The notes under the pieces were generated by a model. That model saw only the letters and a program-made list of their open reading frames with translations, was not told the DNA's origin and did not search any database. 12,118 nt of DNA, from positions 1 to 12,118 of the forward strand of contig JANXSB010000513.1 of the NCBI GenBank assembly GCA_025352865.1, in the 5' to 3' direction. This document shows, piece after piece, positions 1 through 6,800 of this stretch (position 1 is the first letter of the stretch; each line of letters opens with the position of its first letter). Origin of the DNA: Chthoniobacter sp. (GTDB taxonomy: Bacteria > Verrucomicrobiota > Verrucomicrobiia > Chthoniobacterales > Chthoniobacteraceae). Made by a program: the position numbers and the translations under genes.

Positions 1-64
1 CGAGCGCAGCGAGGCGGCGGGCAAGAGTAGGCATCCGCAAGCACCCACCACCTCGCTGCGCTCG
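1..64. repeat. Perfect 14-bp inverted repeat with 36-bp spacer
   Basis: Bases 1-14 (CGAGCGCAGCGAGG) are the exact reverse complement of bases 51-64 (CCTCGCTGCGCTCG), separated by 36 bases. It lies downstream of the permease gene stop (93). There is no T-run next to either arm, so it is not a classical intrinsic terminator. A GC-rich intergenic inverted repeat of this kind could be a REP-type dispersed element or a stem protecting the mRNA 3' end. The left arm touches the window edge, so the element may be longer than seen. The repeat is directly visible; its role is inferred. Confidence 0.55.
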
Positions 65-70
65 CCCGGC

Positions 71-92
71 GGACGGCACGGAGTGCCCATCC
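71..92 (-). terminator. Possible 3'-end hairpin just after the permease stop
   Basis: The stem GGCAC (75-79) / GTGCC (83-87) has a 3-nt loop. An outer GGA (71-73) / TCC (90-92) pairing is separated from it by a small internal loop. The structure abuts the TAG stop at 95-93 and would form at the mRNA 3' end of the metal-import operon. No U-tract follows on the minus strand, so Rho-independent termination is doubtful. It may instead be a REP-like palindrome. Confidence 0.3.
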
Positions 93-998
93 CTATCCAC
101 CCTCACCGGGCGTTTTGCCGGGCCAGCGCGCGAGGCTTTCCTCGTGAAAATGGCGTGCGCGCCGCAGCTTGCGGAACAGGCCGTAGCGCGGGCTGAAAAG
201 GTACGCGGCAAAAAAAATGAGACCGAGCACGAGGACGATGCACGCGCCGGACGGGAGGTTCAGCCGGTAGGAAACGAGCAGCCCCGTGCAGGAGCCAGCC
301 ATGCCGATGAGTCCCCCGCCCCACAGCATCGCGGGATACGAATCGCAGAGCAGATAGACCGTGGCCGCGGGGGCGATGAGCAGGCCGAGGAGCATGATGA
401 CGCCGATGGCTTGGAGCGAGGCGATCATCGTGAGCACGAGCGCGATCATGAGGACGAAGTTGAGCAGGTTCACGCGGATGCCCTGGCTCGCGGCGACCGT
501 GGGATCGAACAGCGTGAGGAGCAGCGGACGCTGGAGCGCGGCGAGCAGCGGCACGACCACGAGGCTGATGCCCCAGATCATCCACAGGTCGGTGTTGGAA
601 AGGCCGAGGATGTTTCCGAAAAGATAATGCACGAGCGAGACGCGCACTTTCACAAAGCTGATGAGCACCACGCCGAGCGAAAACGCGACGGTGTAGAGCA
701 CGCCGAGCGCGGTGTCCTCCTTCAGCCGCGAGCTGCGCGCGATGAGCTGCGCGCCCACCGCCACGATGAGCGCCGCGACGAGCGCGCCGAAGAACAGCCC
801 CATCGGCGCGAGCCCGAAAATCATGAACCCCACGGCCAGCCCCGGCAGCAGCGAGTGCGACAGCGAGTCCGCCATCAGCGCCAGCCGACGCAGCACGATG
901 AACGCGCCGAGAAACCCGCCGGTGAAACCGATGAGCGCGCCGCCGACAAAAACGCGGCGCATGAATTCGTGGTGAAAAGGTTCCGTGAGCCAGTCCAT
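93..998 (-). CDS. Metal ABC transporter permease (ABC-3 / ZnuB-TroC-MntB family)
   Basis: This is a 301-aa integral inner-membrane protein that forms the translocation channel of a Zn/Mn-type importer. About eight hydrophobic segments are visible (roughly residues 16-36, 52-74, 72-88, 98-116, 137-155, 176-194, 196-216 and 250-268). Family hallmarks are the MADSLSHSLLPGLAVGF motif at 42-58, KEDTALGVLYTVAFSLG near 93-109 and IGVIMLLGLLIAPAATVYLL at 198-217. The length is normal for the family. The C-terminal tail after residue 270 is basic and then hydrophilic (RKLRRARHFHEE), so it is probably cytoplasmic. The start is ATG at 998, with no clear Shine-Dalgarno (SD) sequence. It follows the ATPase gene by 53 bp and would pair with that ATPase and the binding protein at 2251-3132. 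The family assignment is firm. The metal (Zn, Mn or Fe) cannot be told from the permease alone. Confidence 0.95.
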   Translation of the reverse strand: MDWLTEPFHHEFMRRVFVGGALIGFTGGFLGAFIVLRRLALMADSLSHSLLPGLAVGFMIFGLAPMGLFFGALVAALIVAVGAQLIARSSRLKEDTALGVLYTVAFSLGVVLISFVKVRVSLVHYLFGNILGLSNTDLWMIWGISLVVVPLLAALQRPLLLTLFDPTVAASQGIRVNLLNFVLMIALVLTMIASLQAIGVIMLLGLLIAPAATVYLLCDSYPAMLWGGGLIGMAGSCTGLLVSYRLNLPSGACIVLVLGLIFFAAYLFSPRYGLFRKLRRARHFHEESLARWPGKTPGEGG

Positions 999-1010
999 CA
1001 GGTCAGTCGA

Positions 1011-1023
1011 GTGAGCCGCTCAC
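1011..1023 (-). promoter_or_regulatory. Small hairpin 5' of the permease start
   Basis: GTGAG (1011-1015) and CTCAC (1019-1023) form a 5-bp stem with a 3-nt loop, 12 nt ahead of the permease ATG in the mRNA. It could modulate translation of the permease relative to the ATPase, but a stem this short can arise by chance. Confidence 0.2.
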
Positions 1024-1057
1024 ATAAGTCCCATAGGTCACATAGGTCATATCAGTC
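1022..1057. repeat. Tandem 9-bp repeat in the ATPase-permease spacer
   Basis: On the plus strand four consecutive 9-mers read ACATAAGTC, CCATAGGTC, ACATAGGTC and a degenerate ATATCAGTC. On the minus strand the unit is GACYTATGK. The array fills most of the 53-bp gap between the ATPase stop (1052-1054) and the permease start (998), and its last degenerate unit overlaps the ATPase stop. It may be an intergenic microsatellite-like element dispersed in the genome; nothing in the window shows a function. Confidence 0.6.
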
Positions 1058-1837
1058 GTGCGTGTGGCCGTGGTGGTGATGATGCGCCGCTGGCCCCGCA
1101 AACGTCGGCGTGTCGTAGGTTTTGCGGAGATGCGCGTCGGTGAAGACTTCGCCGATGCTGCCGGCGGCGATGAGTTCGCCATTGAGCAGGATCGCCTCGT
1201 CAAAAATCTCCCGCACGCTCGCGAGATCGTGGTGCGAGGCGATGATGAGTTTCCCCTGGTCGCGCAGCCCGCGGAGGAGCTGCTTGAGATTGTCCTGCGT
1301 CGGCTTGTCGAGGCCGGTGAAAGGCTCATCGAGCAGGAAGACATGCGCCTGCTGCGCCAGCGCGCGGGCGAGGAAAGCGCGCTGCTGCTGCCCGCCGGAA
1401 AGCGCGCTGATCTGCCGCTGCGCGAGCGGTTCGAGGTGCATCGCGGCGATGGCTTCGTCCACCGCTTTCTCATCCTCCCGCCCATAGCTGCGCCACCAGC
1501 CCACGCGCAAATACCGGCCCATCTCCACGAGCCCGCGCACGGTCGTTGGAAAATCCCAATCAATCGCCTCGCGCTGCGGCAAGTAGGCGAAATCGCGCGT
1601 CGCGCCCTGCACCTCGTGCCCGTGAAAGGCGATGCGCCCCGTCTCGCGCGGGAGCAGACCGGCGAGCGCCTTGAGCAACGTGGATTTGCCCGCGCCGTTC
1701 GGCCCGAGCAGCGCCACGCACTGTCCGCAGCCGACCTCGAACGCGATGTGATGCAGCGCGGGAATACGGTTGTAGCTCACCGTGAGATCGCTCACCGCGA
1801 GCCCGTGCGTCGTGCTGATGGCGGCGCGCAGGGTCAT
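1052..1837 (-). CDS. Metal ABC transporter ATP-binding protein with poly-His tail
   Basis: This is a 261-aa cytoplasmic ATPase energising the adjacent ABC-3 permease. All nucleotide-binding motifs are intact: Walker A GPNGAGKST (45-53), Q-loop LPQ (86-88), signature LSGGQQQR (146-153), Walker B VFLLDEP (166-172), D-loop GLD (175-177) and switch His in ASHHD (200-204). The segment AIDWDFPTTV at 91-100 followed by a VEMGRY motif is typical of the Mn/Fe/Zn importer ATPases (SitB/MntA/TroB-like). The C-terminus ends AHHHHHGHTHD (251-261), an unusual natural histidine cluster that could bind the transported metal. The start is ATG at 1837, overlapping the preceding gene's stop as ATGA (1834-1837), which suggests translational coupling. 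A purine-rich GGAGGAAG lies 13 nt upstream. The role is firm; the metal and the tail's function are inferred. Confidence 0.96.
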   Translation of the reverse strand: MTLRAAISTTHGLAVSDLTVSYNRIPALHHIAFEVGCGQCVALLGPNGAGKSTLLKALAGLLPRETGRIAFHGHEVQGATRDFAYLPQREAIDWDFPTTVRGLVEMGRYLRVGWWRSYGREDEKAVDEAIAAMHLEPLAQRQISALSGGQQQRAFLARALAQQAHVFLLDEPFTGLDKPTQDNLKQLLRGLRDQGKLIIASHHDLASVREIFDEAILLNGELIAAGSIGEVFTDAHLRKTYDTPTFAGPAAHHHHHGHTHD

Positions 1838-2250
1838 GGGAAAGCCACCACTTCCTCCGTGCTCCCCTGCCCCCAGATGCTGTGTTCATGGGCATCGCCA
1901 GCCGGATCGGTCAGCACCGCGCGCATCGCCGCGAGCGGTGCGTCGGCGGGCCATTCGATTTGAAACTGAAGCTCAATCCCCGCGTCGGGATACGCGAGCT
2001 TGAGCGCACGCTCCATCTCCGCAGTCGGCGCACTTTCGCTCCACACTTCCTTTCCGAGATGCAACACCTTCACCGATTTCGGCACGAGCGTGAAAGCCAG
2101 ACGCAACCCGATTTCCTTCGCTGCGACCACCGCCGCCTTCGGCTGCTCGCGCGGCGCATCGCCCGCATTCGTCAACTGCCGCAGCGGCCAGCCGAGCGCG
2201 AGGATCGCGAGGAAAGCGAGCAGCGCCCGCAGCAGTGGGGAGCCGCGCAT
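1834..2250 (-). CDS. Unrecognised membrane-anchored protein in a metal ABC operon
   Basis: I do not recognise a family for this 138-aa protein. Residues 1-4 are short and basic (Arg2), 5-22 form one hydrophobic segment (LLRALLAFLAILALGW), and 23-45 are a polar Ala/Pro/Lys linker. Residues about 46-138 look like a small beta-rich domain ending in VVAFP. No lipobox cysteine or other Cys is present, so it is probably an inner-membrane protein with its domain in the periplasm, or a secreted one if the segment is cleaved. A HEH triplet at 121-123 and nearby acidic residues are the only obvious metal-ligand candidates. Its ATG (2250) directly abuts the TAA of the binding-protein gene (TAAATG), and its TGA overlaps the ATPase ATG. 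It is therefore co-translated with the importer, and a role in metal delivery or in assembly of the transporter is the plausible guess. It sits in coding-like context on both sides, so it is very likely a real gene. Confidence 0.85.
   Translation of the reverse strand: MRGSPLLRALLAFLAILALGWPLRQLTNAGDAPREQPKAAVVAAKEIGLRLAFTLVPKSVKVLHLGKEVWSESAPTAEMERALKLAYPDAGIELQFQIEWPADAPLAAMRAVLTDPAGDAHEHSIWGQGSTEEVVAFP
1851..1858 (-). promoter_or_regulatory. Candidate ribosome binding site for the ATPase gene
   Basis: GGAGGAAG on the minus strand lies within the end of the upstream gene, 13 nt before the ATPase ATG. The spacing is longer than ideal, and the ATGA overlap may make it less important. Most other starts in the window lack any Shine-Dalgarno-like sequence. 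Confidence 0.35.
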
Positions 2251-3132
2251 TTACTGGAGCGCCTTCACGATCGTCTCGACGTTGTGCCGGTACATCCCCT
2301 CGTAAGTCGCCGCCTCGCCCTCACCCAGCCCATCCGCATGCAACTCGCCGCCCAGCTTCGCCCCGCTCTCTTTGGTGATCTCCTTGAGCACTTTCGGGTT
2401 CTCGATCTTCTCCGGAAAAATCGCCTTCACGCCCTGCGCCTTGATCGTCGCGATGATGTCCGCCACTTTTTTCGACGACGGCTGATCCGCGCTCGAAAGC
2501 CCCTCGATGGCGTAGATCGTGAACCCGTTCTCCTTCGCAAAATACTGAAACGCATCGTGCGACGTGACCAGCTTCCGCTGATCGCGCGGCAGCTTCGCCA
2601 GCTCCGTCTTCGCCCATTTTTCCAGAGCATCGAGCTTCGCCAGATACTTCGCCGCATTGTCGGTAAAGAGTGCCGTGTCCGCCGGACTCTTCGCGATCAA
2701 AGCATCGCGCACCACCTTCACCGCCTTCCGCATGTTCGTGATGCTGTGCCACCAGTGCGGATCCTCCACGATCTTGTTCGGGTCGTTTTCCGCCTTCATC
2801 TTGAGCGACGCGAACCCATCGCCCACCTCGATCACCGCGCCCTTCGTCCCCGTGCTTTCCTTGAGTTTCCCCACGTAGCCTTCCATGTGTTTTGCGGAAA
2901 GCAGGATCACCTGCGCCTCGCCCACCGCCTTCAAATCCGCCGGCTTCGGCTCGTACTCATGCGGATCCACGCCCGGCTTTACATGCCCCGTCACCACCAC
3001 GCGGTCGCCGCCCACCTGCTGCGCGACTTCCGTGAGGATCGTCGAAAAACTCGACACCCGCAGCTTGCCCTGCGCGGAGGAGGAGATCGTGAGCGCGAGC
3101 AGCGTCAGCAGGGAAAGAGCGTGGGCCTTCAT
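2251..3132 (-). CDS. Periplasmic metal-binding protein of ABC importer (TroA/ZnuA family)
   Basis: This is a 293-aa solute-binding protein of the cluster A-I (ZnuA/TroA/PsaA) type. It captures Zn(II) or Mn(II) in the periplasm and hands it to the ABC-3 permease. The predicted signal peptide is residues 1 to about 21 (MKAHALSLLTLLALTISSSA). It lacks a lipobox Cys, so the protein is soluble, fitting a Gram-negative envelope. Likely metal ligands by family position are H58 (VDPHEYEP), H126 (EDPHWW), H192 (TSHDAFQYF) and D267 (HADGLGEG). This is an H-H-H-D set as in TroA, not the E-containing set of PsaA. The His-rich loop of ZnuA is absent. ATG 3132 was chosen because the signal peptide begins there. 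An in-frame ATG at 3189 would add 19 residues in front of the signal and has no support. The gene heads the operon and abuts the next ORF. Zn versus Mn remains open. Confidence 0.95.
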   Translation of the reverse strand: MKAHALSLLTLLALTISSSAQGKLRVSSFSTILTEVAQQVGGDRVVVTGHVKPGVDPHEYEPKPADLKAVGEAQVILLSAKHMEGYVGKLKESTGTKGAVIEVGDGFASLKMKAENDPNKIVEDPHWWHSITNMRKAVKVVRDALIAKSPADTALFTDNAAKYLAKLDALEKWAKTELAKLPRDQRKLVTSHDAFQYFAKENGFTIYAIEGLSSADQPSSKKVADIIATIKAQGVKAIFPEKIENPKVLKEITKESGAKLGGELHADGLGEGEAATYEGMYRHNVETIVKALQ

Positions 3133-3133
3133 G

Positions 3134-3157
3134 CCGCGGACAATAGGAAACCCGCGG
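3134..3157. promoter_or_regulatory. Paired CCGCGG palindromes at the start of the metal operon
   Basis: CCGCGG occurs at 3134-3139 and 3152-3157, one base before the binding-protein ATG and 12 bp further upstream. The two copies can pair as a hairpin with a 12-nt loop, or form a dyad operator bracketing the candidate -10 element. In GC-rich DNA such hexamers are common, so this is a suggestion only. No recognisable Zur, MntR or Fur consensus was seen. Confidence 0.25.
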
Positions 3158-3167
3158 AGCGCGGCAA
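3140..3167 (-). promoter_or_regulatory. Candidate promoter of the metal-import operon
   Basis: On the minus strand TTGCCG (3167-3162) and TATTGT (3145-3140) are separated by 16 bp and resemble sigma70-type -35 and -10 hexamers. Transcription would begin almost at the ATG (3132), giving a leaderless or near-leaderless mRNA. This would fit the missing Shine-Dalgarno sequence. The match is modest. Confidence 0.25.
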
Positions 3168-3204
3168 GCGCATTGCACAGACTAGGCATCCCCCCGCACG
3201 GTGC

Positions 3205-3834
3205 TTATCCGCCGCGCACGCTCCTCTGCCGTGGTCGCCGTCGGAAGCCCAGCACCCCCACACACAGCAGAGCCAGAACCCCCGGCTCAGGTGCTGTGGC
3301 AACGGTTTGACCAGCCGCAATCGGGGCGCCGCTCTCGTTCTCGTAGGCCCATGAAATGATTTTTCCCGGACCGATATTGCTGACCTGCACCTGGATCCAA
3401 CCGTAGTAGTCCGGCCCGCTCACCGTGGAGCGAAAAGTAACTCCAAGGTAGCCCGGCGCGTTCAACCCAAACAAGCCGGAGCCAATGCCAAAGTGCGTGC
3501 TCGATCCGCTCTCGCCAGCCACGAAGTTACTGCCGATGCCGATGGGCGTGCCCGGTGACAGATTCATGATCCGATCTGTGCCGGTGATCACGGGGCGCAG
3601 CAGCGGACTGTTGGCGATGTCCACGCCGCCAAAGAATGGATTGAGCCATGGCGCAGTGGCCCAGTCCGCGGGAAATGCCCCCGCCGTCGCTCCGGTGTCG
3701 AGACGGAGATACTCGCCTTCCGAGTCGAGCGGGATCGGGACATCCTGCTGACTGCTGTAAACAATGGTCGCGCGGGTGACAGATGTCGCCGCCACGAGCA
3801 CGAGTAAGAAAAGAAGGAGGGATCGGGATTTCAC
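3205..3834 (-). CDS. Secreted PEP-CTERM-tail protein
   Basis: This is a 209-aa protein of unknown role carrying a C-terminal PEP-CTERM sorting signal. The signal peptide is residues 1 to about 22 (MKSRSLLLFLLVLVAATSV...RA). The exported part (23 to about 180) is Gly/Ser/Asp-rich with no Cys and a conserved-looking YYGWIQVQVS segment near 142-151. The tail from P182 has PEP, a hydrophobic stretch (GVLALLCVGVLGF) and a basic end (RRRPRQR), which is the classic three-part signal cut and processed by an exosortase. Such proteins are exported to the envelope or extracellular matrix; the exosortase itself is not in the window. The start is GTG at 3834, chosen because the signal peptide begins there. 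No ATG is available between it and the upstream stop at 3873, and there is no clear SD. It lies 38 bp downstream of the giant gene and 72 bp upstream of the binding-protein gene, all on one strand. It might be co-transcribed with the giant gene. Confidence 0.85.
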   Translation of the reverse strand: MKSRSLLLFLLVLVAATSVTRATIVYSSQQDVPIPLDSEGEYLRLDTGATAGAFPADWATAPWLNPFFGGVDIANSPLLRPVITGTDRIMNLSPGTPIGIGSNFVAGESGSSTHFGIGSGLFGLNAPGYLGVTFRSTVSGPDYYGWIQVQVSNIGPGKIISWAYENESGAPIAAGQTVATAPEPGVLALLCVGVLGFRRRPRQRSVRGG

Positions 3835-3872
3835 GGTGGGGGTAGTGGGTGCTGTGGAAAATGGACGCAGCT

Positions 3873-6800
3873 TTAGGGAGCTATGCTCACCTGGACGCGG
3901 AAAAAGCGCGCCTTCTTTCCGTTCACAAAGGGCGGATAAGGCACGCTGACGGTCTGGTAGGTGCCGTCGTCCGCCAGCACCGTGGGCACGGCCACGCTCG
4001 CCGTCCAGCTCAGCAGGTTCGCGCTGAACTGCACGGTGTAGGTAAGACCGGACGTCAGGTAATCCACCCGGCGGACAAACAGCGCGCGGTAGTCAATGCC
4101 TGTGGCACTGCTTTCAAATACCGTGATGGGCTGGCCGTTCGCGATGATCGCCCCGCTGCCGGCCAGGGTGCCATTGTATTGCAGAGGGCCGGTACTGTTG
4201 ACCGTGGGATTGGTGCCAAAGGCGAATTCGAGCAGGTTAATGATGCCATCGTTGTCGAAGTCCTCGCTGTTGCCGGTGTTCAGCGTGGCGTTGCCAAAGT
4301 AAGTCTGCCGCCAGCTCTCGATGGGACTCAGGCGTGTCACCACCACCGTATAGGTTTTCGTCGTGATGCCGTCCTGGGCGGTCACGGCAGTCGTCACCGT
4401 GTTACTCCCCACATTAAGACTAAGGAACGCACTGGCATTGCTGGCGACGGCTGTCCCATTGACCTTCACTGTCGCCGTGCCGTCGGCCACCGTCGGAGTC
4501 ACGGCGAGAGTGGTCGTCGTATTCAGGACGTTGGCCGTGTAGCTGGTAGTGCCGCTGGCAAAAACCGGCGCAAGGGTTCCCGCGCTAAGAGCAAGGCCCG
4601 AGAGGTTCGCGTTCGTGGACACGATGACATTCACAATCGCCGCCGAGCTGGGAACGCCATTGGTGAACACCGTGGCCAGCGCATAGCCCGGCGGGAAGTT
4701 GCCGAGCGGAGCCGCGGCAAAAGCCGTGTTGGACCAGTTCGAGCCAGCATCGGACAAAAGGTAACTGCTCTGCGTGCCGTCCAACTGGCGCAACTGCACC
4801 ACCGGGAAGTTGGTGGAAGAGTCTAGCGACGCTCCGCTGGACGCTCCCGACAAGCCCCTGAAATTGGAGCCGCTTAAGGTGAGCTTTCCACCTGGTTGCA
4901 GCGGAGAGTTGGTCGCGGTGATCTGCGGCTGCCAGCCAGCGGCAAAGCCCAAGCCTGTATCGTACAACTCAGAACTGGAAAGGGAACTGCCGTTATAGCC
5001 ACCGGCGGTAAGAATCCTGCCGCTGGGCAGCAATGTGGCGGTGTGAGAATTCCGCGAGGCAACCATGCCTCCTGTGGCCGTCCACGTCCCGCTGGCAGGG
5101 TCGAATAATTCCGCACTCGTTAGATAGGCGCTTCCAAAGCCACCGGCGACCAATACCTTGCCATTGGGCAGCAGCGTGGCGGTATGCGCATAGCGGGCGG
5201 TGGCCAGGCTCCCGGCTGCCGTCCAGGTACCACTCGCTGGATTATACAATTCCGAACTGGCCAGCGAACTGGGATTGCTGCCTCCGGCAATCAGTACTTT
5301 GCCGTTAGGCAGCAGCGTGGCGCTATGGTACTGGCGGGTCGTGGCGAGGCTCCCGGTGGGTGTCCATGTTCCGGTGGCTGGGTCATACAATTCCGCACTC
5401 GCGAGATAGCTTCCATTATATCCCCCGACGACCAGCACCTTGCCATTAGGCAAAAGCGTGGCTGCGTGCAGTTGGCGTCCAGTGGCAAGGCTCCCGGTGG
5501 GTGTCCATGTTCCGGTGGCGGGATCGTACAATTCCGCACTGGCAAGATACGCACTGCCATTGTATCCGCCCGCGACCAGCACCTTCCCATTGGTCAGCGA
5601 GGTTGCGGTCGTATAGTACCGCGCGCTGCCCAGGTCGGCCGTTGGCGACCACACGGCCGTGGCTGGGTCGAATACCTCGGAAGCGGCGAGCCCGATCCCG
5701 CCGCTGTGTCCGCCCGTCACCAGCAGTTTGCCCGTGGGCAGCAACACCGCCGCACCACCTATTCTGCTGTTAGCAAGATTTCCGGCCGTGGTCCAGTTCC
5801 CGCTGGCCGGATCATACAACTCTGTACTGGCCAGGTATAAGGTGCCGTTGTAACCCCCTGCCACGAGCACCTTCCCGTTGGGGAGCAATTTGGCAATGTG
5901 GTTGCTCCTCGAGTTAGTAAGGAAGCCGGTGGTGTTCGCCCAGAAGCCCGCCGCGGAGTCATATAGTTCGCAGGTGGCAGTCCCGCCACCGGCGATGAGC
6001 AGCCTTCCATTCGCCAGCAAGGTCGCGCCATGGCGCGTGTGAAAGGCGACGGATGAACCGGTGGCCGTCCAAGTTCCGGTAACATAGTCGTAAAGCTCGG
6101 CCGAGTCGCTGCTGCCTCCCGCGACCAACATCTTGCCATTGGGCAGCAGGGAAGCCGAGTGGCCACTGCGCGCGACAGTCATAGAACCGGACGCGCTCCA
6201 AGTGCCCAAAGACGAATCGAACAGTTCTGCGGTGGCATATCCAGTGGAGCCATTGAGGCCACCCGCCACCACCACTTTCCCATTGGGCAGCAACGTCATG
6301 GAATGGTAATAGCGCGCCGTGATCATGTTACCCGTGGTGTTTGTCCAGATGCCCGTCGCGGGGTCATAAAGCTCAGAGCTATTGATAGCGCCGTTGGAAT
6401 AGCCGCCGGCGACGAGTACCTTGCCACCAGGCAAAAGGGCTGCGGTCGCAAGGTAGCGCGCTGTATTCATGGAATTGATGACTGTCCAGGTCCCAAGTGA
6501 GGGGTCATACAATTCCGCCGTATTAAGCTCTTGGCCGTTGGAACCACCAGCGACCAGCACCTTGCCATTGCCCAGTAAGGTGGCCGTGTGGTTGTGTCGG
6601 AAATAGTTCAGCGAACCCGTGGCCGTCCAGACGCCTGTGGCTGGGTCGTACAGCTCCGCGCTGGAAAGGCCAAAGGAGCTCGTGGGTCCGATGCCGCCGA
6701 CCACCAGCACTTTGCCATTAGGCAGCATCGTGGCTGTAGCGTAGAAGCGAGCCGTGGCCAGGGAACCCGTAGCCGTCCAGGCTCCGGTGGCGGAATCATA

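Noticed and set aside
144..1963. Two plus-strand open frames of about 300 codons each (144-1079 and 1058-1963)
   Set aside because: They are antisense to the permease and ATPase, whose motifs are unambiguous. The products are low-complexity Arg/Glu/His sequence.
3164..3176. GCAA-N5-TTGC dyad upstream of the binding-protein gene as a Zur/MntR operator
   Set aside because: The arms are only four bases long and the sequence does not match a Zur, MntR or Fur consensus; chance occurrence is likely.
3133..3189. Upstream ATG (3189) as the start of the metal-binding protein
   Set aside because: It would place 19 residues, including an Arg-Gly stretch, ahead of a good signal peptide. The peptide starts cleanly at ATG 3132.
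1882..3354. 490-codon open frame on the plus strand
   Set aside because: It is antisense to the 138-aa protein, the binding protein and part of the PEP-CTERM gene. The translation is Arg/His/Leu-rich without domains, as expected for the opposite strand of GC-rich genes.
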